Positions 45,114 through 56,176 of a stretch of 64,000 nucleotides of DNA are shown here, in pieces; within the stretch, counting starts at the first letter, position 1, and each line of letters starts with the position of its first letter. The notes beneath the pieces were generated by a model. The model had not been told where the DNA came from. It saw only the letters and a list, made by a program, of their open reading frames with translations, and ran no database searches. The DNA is from Parasponia andersonii (taxonomy: Eukaryota > Streptophyta > Magnoliopsida > Rosales > Cannabaceae), in contig JXTB01000238.1 in the NCBI GenBank assembly GCA_002914805.1, forward strand, positions 286,103-350,102, in the 5' to 3' direction. The position numbers and the translations under genes are program-made.

Positions 45114-46761
45114 TGTGAAAATTATAAACGCAAGTGTACGCTATCGCAAACAAGTAATAAACTAGTGAGTATGAGTATTGTCTCACGAAGACTGTTGATT
45201 TACTAAGTATTGAAATTTAGCTAACCCTAAATCTATTTAAATTAATCGAGTAAAGAAAAATAGAACTAAACATAAACTAAAAGCAATAAAAATAAACGAG
45301 AACTAAAATTAAAAGCGAAAAACAACACGAGATGTAAATCAATGAAATTAAACCTAGGGTGTCCGATTTCACCGTAACTAATCCACTCTAAAATTATTCC
45401 CATAGTTGATATTCAAGATTTTCTAATTTATTCATTATTCTCTCCCGATTTCAAGCCAAAATACCCTTAATTACCAATTCACTATATTCCTATGTGAATT
45501 AAACTAATTAAGAATTCATTAAGATCTATGGAAACTCATACAGTGACTACACAAACCATGTAAATATATTCCTATTTCACATACAATTTATGGCTTTCAA
45601 TCCAATGAACCAGACACATAAATCTCCTTCCGGTTTCAGTATGATTAACAAATCATCTATTTAGTGGCCAGTTAAATAGAAGTATTAAGAACAGAATTGA
45701 AAACTCAACTAGGAAAAATAATTCATGGACTAAATTAAAAGAAAAATATTTAAAACATCATAGTAAGGCTACATTGTAGCCCTAGAAAATAAATCTAAAA
45801 CATAATTAAACTAAGAGAAACAAAAATATTAAATGAAAACATCCTAAAGAAAATAAAATTCTAAAACTGAAAATAAAATCAAACTAGAGAAATCGCGATT
45901 GAAGAGGCTCCACTACACTGCTTTGTCTCCCACAGACTTTCTCTTTCTGGACTACTATATTTCTCTCTCTAAAATTATGTGTTTTTCCCTCTCACATTCT
46001 GGTCTTATATAGCTGAGAAGAGAATGTTTCTCAATCATTCACTGATTCCAACACTCAATTCTGATTGGTGTGTGATGTGTCACTCTCCCATTTACTCTCT
46101 TTTTTTCTCTCTCTTTCTCCCACGTTTTTACTCAAAATCTGGTATGAGGCAAATAATCCCATGCTGCACAAAATGTGTGAGCTCAGCACGAATTTAGCTT
46201 TTAATTGGTGGAAAACAATTCTGACTTTTAGTAGGTGATATGGCAGTTTCTTGTTGGACGAAGCAACCAGATGTACAAGTATAAGAAGCACATGATTAGA
46301 CATTACAAAGCACACCTGCACCATCCTTTTCCGCGTGAGCCCCAACTGTCTCCTCCCAACCGTTCCACTCTCCCTCTTAGCGAGTGCATCTCACTGCCAA
46401 TCCGATCCGTCTGTGCTTTGATCCAACGGCTGAGATCGCGCATGTCATCATCTTCTCCTTACCTGCGTCTGAAGCTCCATTCAATTCGTAATTTATTTAT
46501 TTTTCTTCTTTTTTTTTCCTAAATCAAACAAAATTAAATAAAATAAAAAACCTAAATCTGATAAACATCTATTTCAAACTAATTTAACTTAAACTAAGTA
46601 AATTAAAACACCTAAACCTAATAAAATGACATAAAACTAATTCTAAACCGAAATAAAATAAAACAACTTAAATTACTTAAAATCTAAATTAAAATTACCC
46701 TAGGACACACATTTTTAATTAATAATATAGCAAAATTAACTCTATTTTCATAGAGTTATCA
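45114..46761 (-). repeat. 3' LTR of the Athila-like element
   Basis: 1648 bp, complete, TGATAACTCTATG (46761 side) to AATTTTCACA (45114 side) on the coding strand. A TATA box, CTATATAAG, is at about 46003-46011 (minus). It lacks about 40 bp present in the other LTR near 54030-54065. Internal ORFs (45979-46522) are LTR sequence. Confidence 0.9.
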
Positions 46762-46775
46762 CACCCCCAAACTTG
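46762..46775 (-). promoter_or_regulatory. Polypurine tract of the Athila-like element
   Basis: The coding strand reads AAGTTTGGGGGTG directly before the LTR start TGATAAC. It is preceded by GAGGACTAGCAAAAATTC, an arrangement I know from Athila-type elements. Confidence 0.8.
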
Positions 46776-48330
46776 AATTTTTGCTAGTCCTCAAGTAAAA
46801 GAAAGAAAGAAAAACCTAAACATGACCAAACCATGACCCAGTTTGATTCTCAAAAACTTACTTCAAAGATTTCACATAGTATAAAGCTCAAAGAAAAATT
46901 CTAAATACTGTACAATTCTAGAATTTCAATTCAAATGCTAACCTGATTCCACTATAGACTCCTTGAGTGTGTGTGTCAAAATAATTACATTTAATCATAT
47001 TCAACTCGGATCATTTTATACAAATAAGTAAGTTATAATAAATCTCTAAATAGAAATATATAAACTCCATAGGCCTATTTTTCATACTACTCTCCACTAA
47101 TGTAGACTAACATTGCACCAAAGATCATTAGGACTTTATTAAACTTGTAATGTATGGCTAAGGTAACAGGTAGGACAATAGACATTTTTATGGCTCAAAT
47201 CACCATAAGCACATAAATTATTCAAGGATCTTTATACAACTCAACTCAACACTTTATTAACATACCCTCCCAAACTTATTTTCTAATTTCTTCTATCATT
47301 CCACTTTTTTTTTTCCTTTTCACAAGCTACTATATCCTAAATTTATGATTTTCAATCTTTTTTTTTCATTTTTTTTTCACAAGGGTATAGCATTGTTTCT
47401 TCATACACCTTCACAAAATTTTTCTTAACACCACCATTCCTCCCATATTGTCACATAGTATAGATCTGATATTCAATAAAGATCACATGTGCTATCAGGT
47501 GTAAGGTAAAATGTTGGAAATAATTTAAAAGCTAGGCTAAAAATATGGGTGTCAAAGAAGAGGTCAAATTAGGCTCAAAGGGCATACTAAGAATATAAGT
47601 AGTGTTAAGGGTAGGTTTGAAAGGCTCAAACGATCCAAAGATAGCCTAAATCCTATCTCTAATGCAATACAGTCTAAGATTTCGTCACAAGTGATAATCA
47701 AATAGGTTCTAGAGTTTATTAATGAGATTTCAAAAGTGTACTTAATTCACATAAATTTTCTCTAAGTAAGCAAAATAATCAAATACAACTATCTATGTGC
47801 TCAAAATATTCAAGGAATCATAAGCAAAACCAAACTAGCATAGAATCAAGCACTTAGACAAAAACAACATTTATCATTTTTCCAAGAACTTTATTTAGTT
47901 AAATCAAGATCTTATCATCGGCTTACAACAATCAAACTAGGTCATAAAAACAAACCTAAACTATTAACTATTTTATAAAATTTTTTAATTTTTTTTATTT
48001 TGAAAATTTTAACTCTCTACCCCCAAACTTAAAATTAACATTGTCCCCAATGTTAAAAATAAAAGAAAAGGTAAAGGAAAACTCCCTCAAATTTTCACAC
48101 GAAGGTGGAGACTTTTGGTTGAGTCGTTGAAGTGCACATACATCGACCCGCAAATTTGTGCAAGAACCTGAGACACATAAAAACAAAATAAACAAAATAA
48201 AATAAACCTAAAAATTCAAAATTAAAAAGGAAAAAAAAAACAAAAATAGTTCATGGGTTACCTCCTAAGAAGCGCTTAATTTATAGTCATCAGCTAGACG
48301 TAATGTCACGTTTCAACTCGGATCTACTAA
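46776..48330 (-). other. Non-coding region between integrase and the 3' LTR of the Athila-like element
   Basis: No env-like ORF on either strand. AT-rich with T runs near 47307 and 47362. It contains the hairpin and G-run at 48020-48054. Confidence 0.7.
48020..48054 (-). promoter_or_regulatory. Hairpin and internal polypurine-like tract
   Basis: The coding strand has a perfect 7-bp stem, AACATTG-GGGA-CAATGTT (48037-48054), then AATTTTAAGTTTGGGGGTAG. The G-run context AAGTTTGGGGGT equals that of the true polypurine tract at 46762. It lies about 280 bases after the pol stop. A role as a second priming site is inference. Confidence 0.5.
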
Positions 48331-48332
48331 AA

Positions 48333-49445
48333 TCATGAGATATGTTGCAGCTCAGGTCCACCTTCAATATATGCCTTTAGATGCTGGCCGTTAACTTTGA
48401 ATCTCCTATCATCACTTTGAATCTCAACAGCTCCATGTGAAAAAACTTGAACCACTGTGAATGGTCCGAACCACCAAGAACGAAGCTTTCCAGGAAATAG
48501 ATGTAAGCAAGAATTAAATAGTAACACTTTCTGACCAAGGACAAAATCGCGCTTCAAAATATGCATATCATGCCACTTCTTTGTACACTCTTTGTAAATC
48601 TTGGCATTTTCATACGCATCTTGAAGAAATTCATCCATCTTGTTAAGCTGCAAAAGTTGTTTCTCTCCCGCTGCATTGTAGTCAAAATTTAACTTCTTTA
48701 TCGCCCAATATGCATGATGTTCTAGTTCAACTGGTAAATGACACATTTTTCCAAACACCAACCGATAGGGTGACATTCCAATTGGTGTCTTAAAAGCTGT
48801 TCAGTAGGGCCAAAGTGCATCATCTAATCTTCTCGACCAATCTTTCCTCGATGAATTCACTGTCTTTTCTAAAATCCACTTCAATTCTCTATTAGAAACC
48901 TCAACCTACCCACTCAACTGGGGATGATAGGTTGTTGCTATCTTATGCGTCACTCCATACTTGGCTAGAAGGGCAGCAAGTTGCTTGTTACAAAAATGCT
49001 TTCCCTCGTCATTTATAATTGCCCTAGGAATTACAAAGCGAGTGAAAATATTTTTGCGAAGAAAATTTATCACCACTTTGGAATCATTGGTCGGTAGTGC
49101 TGCTGCTTCAACCCATTTTGAGACATAGTCAACCGCTATAAGAATATATACGTTATTATAAGAATGCGAGAATGGCCCCATAAAATCAATTCCCCAGACA
49201 TCGAATAGCTCTACCTCCAAGATATTGCTTAAAGGCATCTCATGTCGGCGGGAGATGTTTCCAGTCCTCTGGCAGCGATCATAAGCCATAACGTAAGAGT
49301 AAGCATCCTTGAATAATGTTGGCCAATAGAAACCCGACTGAAAGATCTTTGCTGCTGTTCTATTAGCTCCAAAGTGACCACCATGATCGGAAGAATGGCA
49401 ATGATGAAGTATGTTTGTCATCTCTTCTTCTGGAATGCATCTTCA
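48333..49445 (-). pseudogene. Athila-like element integrase
   Basis: One frame with stops at 49445-49443, 48908-48906 and 48803-48801. The zinc domain has [12 protein letters not shown] and the second pair partly lost (AYDRCQRTG; relatives have two Cys). The core has [23 protein letters not shown] (relatives SDxGxHF; first Asp position reads Asn, with Asp next) and SG-stop-VEVSNRE with Glu. The C-terminal region has [19 protein letters not shown] and a GPF motif (WWFGPFTVV) and ends at GGPELQHIS. Confidence 0.88.
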
Positions 49446-49501
49446 GATGATCTGATCAGCATAATGCTTGTACAAGAAAGGGTCTTCCCAATAATAATGC
49501 T

Positions 49502-50527
49502 TTACATCAGAAAGAACTTTTTCTTTTGTTGTCTCGTTTGGTCAGGTGGAAAGACATTACTTGCCAAGTAATTCACGAAGTCTGCAAACCAAGGAGGATT
49601 ATTGGTGCTGAGGGAAAAGAGCTGCTCATCTAGAAATGTCTCTTTAATGGGTGATTCCATATCTTCTTGTTGTTCATGAGGCTCTAAACGAGATAAGTGA
49701 TCTGCTACTAAGTTCTCGATACCTTTCTTGTCTCTTATTTCTAGGTCGAATTCTTGCAACAGTAGGACCCAACGGATTAGCCTTGGCTTTGCATCTTTCT
49801 TTTCAATCAAATACTTGATGGCAGAATGGTCCGTATAGACTATAACTTTAGTACCAATCAAGTATGATTGGAATTTGTCAAAAGCAAAAACCACAGCTAA
49901 CATTTCTTTCTCAGTGGTGGCATAATTCAACTAGATATCGGTCAAAGTTTGGCTGGCATAGTATATGGCATGAAATATTTTACCTTTCCGTTGGCCGAAA
50001 ACGGCTCCAATGGCGTAGTCACTGGCATTACACATAAATTCAAAAGGTAAACTCCAATCAGGCACTATAATAATAGAAGCTGATACCAATGCAGTTTTCA
50101 AAAGTTGGAACGCTTTAAGGCATTCTTCATCGAACTTGAAAGGTACATCTTTTGCAAGAAGATTGCAAAGGGGCTTTGTGATTTTAGAGAAGTCCTTGAT
50201 GAAGCACCTATAAAATCCAGCATGGCCCAGAAAGCTTCACACACTCTTTACTGATGTTGGAGGTGGCAACTTTTCAATGGTCTCAATTTTAGCACAATCA
50301 ACCTCAATGCTCTTCATAGAATCTCAGTGACCAAGAACTATACCCTCTTATACCATAAAATGGCATTCCTCCCAGTTCAAGATCAAGTTGGTCTCCTCAC
50401 AACGTGGTAATACTAGGGCTAAGTTTTGCAAATAGGAGTCAAAGGAAGGACCAAAAACAGAGAAGTCATCCATGAATAACTCAATGAAACGTTCTGCCAT
50501 ATTGGAGAAAATTGCTAACATGCAACG
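49502..50527 (-). pseudogene. Athila-like element RT end and RNase H
   Basis: From the RT catalytic box, here FMDDFSVFG (50470 region), through thumb and connection (SFLGHAGFYRCFIKDFSKI) to the RNase H with [44 protein letters not shown] and [10 protein letters not shown]. The first catalytic Asp context reads CNASD (CDASD in relatives). In-frame stops: 50350-50348, 50326-50324, 50239-50237, 49933-49931. A one-base shift lies in the A-rich run near 49518-49530, before integrase. Confidence 0.85.
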
Positions 50528-51061
50528 CTAAAAAGTCGCAGGGGCATTACAAAGTCCAAATGGAATCCATCTGTAAGCAAATGTTCCATAAGGGCAAGTG
50601 AAGGTAGTTTTCTCTTGGTCCTCAGGAGCAATGGCTATTTGATTATATCCAGAGTAGCCATCTAAAAAGCAATAGAAAGGATACCTAGCTAATCTGTCGA
50701 GCATCTGGTCAATGAAGGGTAAAGGAAAATGATCTTTCCTTGTGGCCTTATTGAGCTTTCTATAATCAATGCATACCCTCCAGCCAGTAACAGTTCTCGT
50801 AGGGATCAATTCGTTGTTTTCATTCTGCATCACTGTCATCCCTCCTTTCTTGGGCACAACTTGTACAGGACTAACCCAGGAGCTATCTAATATAGGATAG
50901 ATAATGCCAGCATCTAGAAGCTTCAGTACCTTTGCTCGTACTACCTCCTTCATATTGGGATTTAATCGTCGTTGATGTTCAATAGAAGGTTTGTAGTTGT
51001 CCTCCATCAAAATCTTATGCATACATATAGACGGGCTGATTCCCTTGATGTCGGCAATAGT
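50528..51061 (-). pseudogene. Athila-like element reverse transcriptase, palm
   Basis: 164-residue open piece in the polyprotein frame: LLDAGIIYPI, SWVSPVQVVPKKGGMTV, TVTGWRVCIDYRKLNKATRK, FPLPFIDQMLDRLA, GYSGYNQIAI, FGLCNAPATF. The WVSPVQVVPKKGG and GWRVCIDYR motifs are Athila-type. TAG 50530-50528 replaces Gln in the usual TFQRCM. Confidence 0.9.
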
Positions 51062-52081
51062 TCACCCCAAAGCTGTTTTATGGTTCTGCAACACGCACAA
51101 AAGTTTTTCCTCTTGTTCTTCATTTAAGGATGCAGAAATAATAACTGGAAGTGTAGAGGATTCTCCTAGGAAAGCATATCGCAGATGAGTTAGCAATGGC
51201 TTTAGTTCCAATTCTGGTGGCTTGACTACTAATGATAGTGGACAAGGAGTCTTGTGTCCCAATTCTTCAAAAGGCTTCTTGAGAAAGATTGGTGGTACGA
51301 TATCTAACCTTTTTAAACATTCTAGGACTTCAGGATTGTCAAAAAAAGGTGCTCCAATAAGACAAGACTCAAGAGGACTAGCTGGTAGGCTTGCTTGAAA
51401 TACTTCTTTGACGTAACTATCAGCAATGTCTATTCTTGAACAACTATCCACTTTAGTTGGGTATTTCATTGCCTTGAAAACATTGAAAGTGACTTGTTCT
51501 TCTTGTACTCTTAGAATGAGTTGCCCTTTCTGTACATCTATGAGAGTCCTTCTCGTTGCTAGGAATGGTCGACCAAGTATGATCAGAATTTCTTGGTCTT
51601 CCTCCATGTCTAGAACTATGAAATCTGCAGGGAAGATGAATTTGTCAACTTTCACTAATACATCCTCGATAGTTCCCCTTGGATACTTGATAGATCTATC
51701 TGCTAGTTGTAAGGAGACTGTGGTTGGCTTGGCTTCCCCCAAACCTAGCTTCTTGTATACAGATAGTGGCATAAGATTGATGCTCACTCCCGAGTCACAT
51801 AGAACTTTGTTGAAGAATGAATTCCCAATAGTACAAGGAATAGTAAAGTTTCCAGGTTCCTTCAGCTTTGGTGGTAATTTCTTCTGTAGGATTGCACTGC
51901 ACTCCTCAGTAAGTGCTACTGTCTCATACTCCTCCAGCTTTCTCTTATTGGAAAGGATTTCTTGCATAAACTTTACATAGCTGGGCATCTGTTTGAGGGT
52001 ATCTGCAAAAGGTATATTGATATGCAATTTCTTGAATACATCGAGAAATTTAGAAAATTGCTTATCTAATTTTTGCTTCTA
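51062..52081 (-). pseudogene. Athila-like element protease and flanking linker
   Basis: One frame of 321 residues from 52027, preceded by TAG 52081-52079 and ended by TGA 51064-51062 (Trp expected). Protease motif VLCDSGVSINLMPLSVYKKL (relatives have DLGASINLMP), with LADRSIKYPRGTIEDVLVKV and IILGRPFLATRRTLIDV, typical of this element group. The linker to RT has HLRYAFLGESSTLPVIIS. Confidence 0.88.
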
Positions 52082-53617
52082 GAACCTCTGAGGATATGGA
52101 ATTGGGGGAACATAGGGAGGTGGGTTATCTGGGAAGAGCTTCGATTTAGGCTTCTCAACTTCACTAGCAGGCATCGTTTCTTGAGTTTGCTCAGAAGATG
52201 GCTCAATGCTATCTTCAACTTGGTCATTAGTCTTGTCTCTTACTTTGACAGGATCCTCTAACACTTTGCCACTTCGAAGGGTTACAGCTTTAACGTGCTC
52301 TTTTGAATTTGTCTCTGTGTTGCTTGGCAAAGCACCCTGTGGTCGTGCAGAGAGCATATTTGAAATCTGACCCATTTGAACTTCCAAATTTCTGATAGAT
52401 GCATCAGTCCTTGCCATATATCGATTTGTATTCTCAGTGAGTTGTACAAAAGCATCTTCCAAAGAGACTTTATTGGCTTGAGGTTAAGGTTGATATCCCG
52501 TTGGTGGTCTTACGGCATTGTCATTGTTTCTCCATGAAAAATTTGGATGGTTGCAGCATCCTTGATTATAAGTGTTGGAGTACAGGTTGTTCTGCTGCCG
52601 GTTGACATTCCCCACAAAGTGTGCTTGCTCAGGCTGTTCAAAGGAATTACTATCTTGGCAGTTGCCACTGGCATGAGGTCCACCATATAAATTACACCTC
52701 TCAGGAGTAGGATGAATAGCATCGAATCGCTTCGTTAATGCGGTAACTTGAGCTGTAAGTGTTGTAAGTGCATCAACTTCATGTACCCCATATGCCTTCT
52801 TAGGTGTAGAGCGTTCAATTGGCAATTGATAAGCATTAGCAGCCATCTCCTCAAGTAATTCGTAGGCTGCTTCTTCAGTCTTCTCCATTAATGAACCTCC
52901 AGCGGCTGCATCTACAAGGGTTCTAGTCGAGCCACTTAACCCATTATAGAAGGTCTGTAACTGTAACCACTTAGGAAGTCTGTGATGTGGGCACCATCTC
53001 AACATGTCTTTGTACCTCTCCCAGGCTTCATATAATGACTCTCCATCTTGTTGGGCAAAAGTGGTAATATCATTCCTCATTTTTGCCATTTTCACTGGTG
53101 GGAAATATTTAGATAAAAACCACTAAGCAAGATCATTCCATGTAGTGATGGTCTCAGGCAGTAAGGAGTTCAACCAGCTTTTAGCCTTGTCCCGAAGTGA
53201 AAAAGGGAACAGTCTCAGTCTAATGGCATCATCAGTAATACCATTATGTTTAAAAGTCTCGCAGATCTCGAGGAATGTGGCAATGTAAGCATTTGGATCA
53301 TCAAGGGGAGAGCCGCTAAATTGATTGGCCTGCACCATCTGTATGATAGCCGGCTTGATCTCAAAATTATTGGCTTGTATAGTCGGACGTCTAATCCCTG
53401 AGAACGTCTCATTAACCACAGGCAAAGCATAGTCACGTAATGCTCGATTGTTTATGATCGCTCCTTCTTGTCCCCTTGCTAAATCGTTTCCTTGATTGTT
53501 AGCCATAGTATATTGTTCCAGTCTAAAAGTCTCTCTCTTTTCTTTTCTGTTCTTTCGACACGTTCGCTCGATCTCAGAATCAAAAAGAAATAGATCTTCT
53601 TTTCCGAACTTTCTCAT
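52082..53617 (-). pseudogene. Athila-like element gag
   Basis: Probable start MANNQGNDLARGQ at about 53505-53503. Single frame with TAG 53125-53123 and TAA 52486-52484. Capsid motifs: FEIKPAIIQMVQANQFSG, DPNAYIATFLEICETFK, RLFPFSLRDKAKSWLNSL, WFLSKYFPP, LYEAWERYKDMLRWCPHH, FYNGLSGSTRTLVDAAAGG. The zinc-knuckle position reads CNLYGGPHASGNC, with the second Cys replaced by Tyr. The C-terminal region before protease has LRNLEVQMGQ and AVTLRSGK. Confidence 0.9.
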
Positions 53618-53732
53618 ACACTGGCCTTATTCAACCTAAAAACAAAAGCAGGACACTAAGTAAAAGAAACAATAAATAAAATTCAAACTAAAATTAAAGT
53701 TGCCTAGTATTGATATTAATAAAAATCAAACA

Positions 53733-53753
53733 GTCCCCGGCAACGGCGCCAAA
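53733..53753 (-). promoter_or_regulatory. Primer binding site of the Athila-like element
   Basis: The coding strand reads TTGGCGCCGTTGCCGGGGAC, a few bases inside the 5' LTR. This PBS is widespread in Athila-type elements. Confidence 0.85.
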
Positions 53754-53760
53754 AACTTCT

Positions 53761-54991
53761 TGTGAAAATTATAAACGCAAGTGTACGCTATCGCAAACAA
53801 GTAATAAAGTAGTGAGTATGAGTATTGTCCCACGAAGACTGTTGATTTACTAAGTATTGAAATTTAGCTAACCCTAAATCTATTTAAATTAATCGAGTAA
53901 AGAAAAATAGAACTAAAAATAAACTAAAAGCAATAAAAATAAACGAGAACTAAAATTAAAAGCGAAAAATAACACGAGATGTAAATCAATGAAATTAAAC
54001 CTAGGGTGTCCGATTTCACCGTAACTAATCTACTCTAAAAATTCTCTATCTCATTAGCCTAAAATTATTCTCATAGTTGATAGTCAAGATTTCCTAATTT
54101 ATTCATTATTCTCTCCCGAGTTCAAGCCAAAATACCCTTAATTACCAATTCACTATATTCCTATGTGAATTAAACTAATTAAGAATTCATTAAGATCTAT
54201 GGAAACTCATACAGTNNNNNNNNNNNNNNNNNNNNNNNNNNNNNNNNNNNNNNNNNNNNNNNNNNNNNNNNNNNNNNNNNNNNNNNNNNNNNNNNNNNNN
54301 NNNNNNNNNNNNNNNNNNNNNNNNNNNNNNNNNNNNNNNNNNNNNNNNNNNNNNNNNNNNNNNNNNNNNNNNNNNNNNNNNNNNNNNNNNNNNNNNNNNN
54401 NNNNNNNNNNNNNNNNNNNNNNNNNNNNNNNNNNNNNNNNNNNNNNNNNNNNNNNNNNNNNNNNNNNNNNNNNNNTTCTTGTTGGACGAAGCAACCAGAT
54501 GTACAAGTATAAGAAGCACATGATTAGACATTACAAAGCACACCTGCACCATCCTTTTCCGCGTGAGCCCAAGCTGTCTCCTCCTAACCGTTCCACTCTC
54601 CCTCTCAGCGAGTGCATCTCACCGCCAATCCGATCCGTCTGTGCTTTGATCTAACGGCTGAGATCGCGCATGTCATCATCTTCTCCTTACCCGTGTCTAA
54701 AGCTCCATTCAATTCGTAATTTATTTCGTTTTTCTTCTTTTTTTTTTCCTAAATCAAACAAAATTAAATAGAATAAAAAATCTAAATCTGATAAATATCT
54801 ATTTCAAACTAATTTAACTTAAACTAATTAAATTAAAACACCTAAACCTAATAAAATTACATAAAACTAATTCTAAATCAAAATAAAATAAAACAACTTA
54901 AATTACTTAAAATCTAAATTAAAATTACTCTAGGACACACATTTTTAATTAATAAAATAGCACAATTAACTTTATTTTCATAGAGTTATCA
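53761..54991 (-). repeat. 5' LTR of the Athila-like element, part unsequenced
   Basis: It matches 45114-46761 at both ends with few differences. It contains the N run 54216-54475. With the gap filled from the sister LTR it would be about 1.67 kb. Confidence 0.9.
54216..54475. other. Assembly gap (260 N)
   Basis: The sister LTR has 703 bp (45545-46247) between the same flanking words (ACTCATACAGT and TTCTTGTTGG), so the gap is probably about 700 bp, not 260. Translations across it are meaningless. Confidence 0.95.
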
Positions 54992-54996
54992 AGCAT

Positions 54997-55818
54997 CGTG
55001 GCATCCAGGACTTGGCTGATGTTATTGCCATAGTCGAGAGCCTTATTGATTACTCTACCAACAATGACCCTTCTAAGGCCAAAGACAAGAAGGGTGGTGG
55101 AGCAAAAAGTGGGGGAGAGCAAACAAAAAGAGGAAAATGGAACAAAGATAGTTCCTCCTACAGGCATAAAGACAAGGGCAAAGAGAAGGAAGACCGTGAC
55201 TTCTCCAAGCCAAGAGTCAAGTGCTTTCTTTGCGATGGGCCACATTGGGCACGTGAGTGTCCCAAGAAGAAAGCTCTCAATGCCTTAATTGCCTCCGAGC
55301 CAAGCCAAGAAGGAGGTGATAAAGAAGACGATGGTGCACGTATTGGTTCCTTAAAACTCCTTAATGCCCTCCGATCGGCCCCTAAGTCACAAGCTAAGGG
55401 CCTACTTTTCGTGGATGCAACAATCAATGGCAAAGCCACTAAAGCCTTGGTTGACACGGGTACATCCCACAACTTCGTCTCTATTGAGGAAGCTAGGCTG
55501 TTGGGCTTGACGGTATCCAATGAAGAAGGCTCCCTCAAGGCAGTGAACTCAGCAGCACGCCCCATCTATAGGGTTGCTCATAATGTTAAGGCTAGCCTAG
55601 GTGCATGGGCTGGCCAAGTCAACTTATCAATAGTGCCAATGGATGATTTCGCAGTAGTGCTTGGTTTGGAATTCCTTGATGCAGTGCGGACATTCCCTGT
55701 TCCTTTTGCCAACTCTATGTGCATCATGGATAGTGAAAAGTTTGTGTGGTACCAACAGAGCGGTCCACAAAAACTGGAAACAAAGTACTCTTTGCACTTC
55801 AATTCAAGAAGGGCTTGA
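54997..55818 (+). pseudogene. Chromovirus gag 3' part and protease
   Basis: The frame resumes after the nested insertion with RGIQDLADVIAIVESL, then a Lys-rich linker and a CCHC zinc knuckle CFLCDGPHWARECP (all four ligands present). The protease has ALVDTGTSHNFVS, LGLTVSNEEGSLKAVNS and VVLGLEFLDAV. The frame is lost near 55780, where the following frame takes over (LFALQFKKGLRREEE). Confidence 0.9.
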
Positions 55819-56174
55819 GAAGAGAGGAGGAGAGTTACTTGGCCATCCTAAAGGAGCACAATGATGAAGAGTTGGAACCTCAAGGTAACCTACTCATGGA
55901 GGTACAAACTGTCTTGGATGAATTCCAAGATGTGATGTCTGACGTCCTGCCTAAGAAACTTCCACCTAGAAGGGAGGTGGATCATGAAATCGAGCTTGAA
56001 CCAGGCATAAGGCCACCTGCGATGAGTCCCTATCAAATGGCTCCTCCGGAGTTAGCGGAACTCCGGAAACAACTAAAGGAGTTGCTTGATGTGGGTTTCA
56101 TCAGGCCCTCCAAAGCTCCTTTCGGTGCCCCGGTGTTATTCCAGAGAAAAAAAAAAAGAAAGATGGCTCACTAA
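55746..56174 (+). pseudogene. Chromovirus protease-RT linker and RT start
   Basis: Contains VLDEFQDVMSDVLPKKLPPR, VDHEIELEPG, SPYQMAPPELAELRKQLKEL and [16 protein letters not shown], the conserved lead-in to chromovirus RT. A one-base shift in the A run at about 56143-56158 puts the next motif ([15 protein letters not shown]) in another frame. Confidence 0.88.
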
Positions 56175-56176
56175 GG

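Larger units (their letters stand above)
45114..54991 (-). mobile_element. Athila-like Ty3/gypsy element nested in the chromovirus gag
   Basis: Long LTRs (45114-46761 and 53761-54991), PBS TTGGCGCCGTTGCCGGGGAC, and minus-strand gag, protease, RT, RNase H and integrase. A ~1.5-kb non-coding stretch lies between integrase and the 3' LTR, where Athila elements often carry an env-like ORF; none is present here. Gag-pol is one frame with about 13 stops and a single frameshift. Host gag sequence continues on both sides; the flanks AAGCGTTGT (45105-45113) and AAGCATCGT (54991-54999) differ by two transitions, consistent with a worn target duplication. The LTRs are closely similar, so the insertion is younger than its host. 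Confidence 0.92.

Noticed and set aside
45979-46522. ORFs in the Athila-like LTR
   Set aside because: Non-coding LTR sequence containing its TATA region; no family match.
54190-54654. Open frames across 54216-54475
   Set aside because: They cross an assembly gap inside an LTR.
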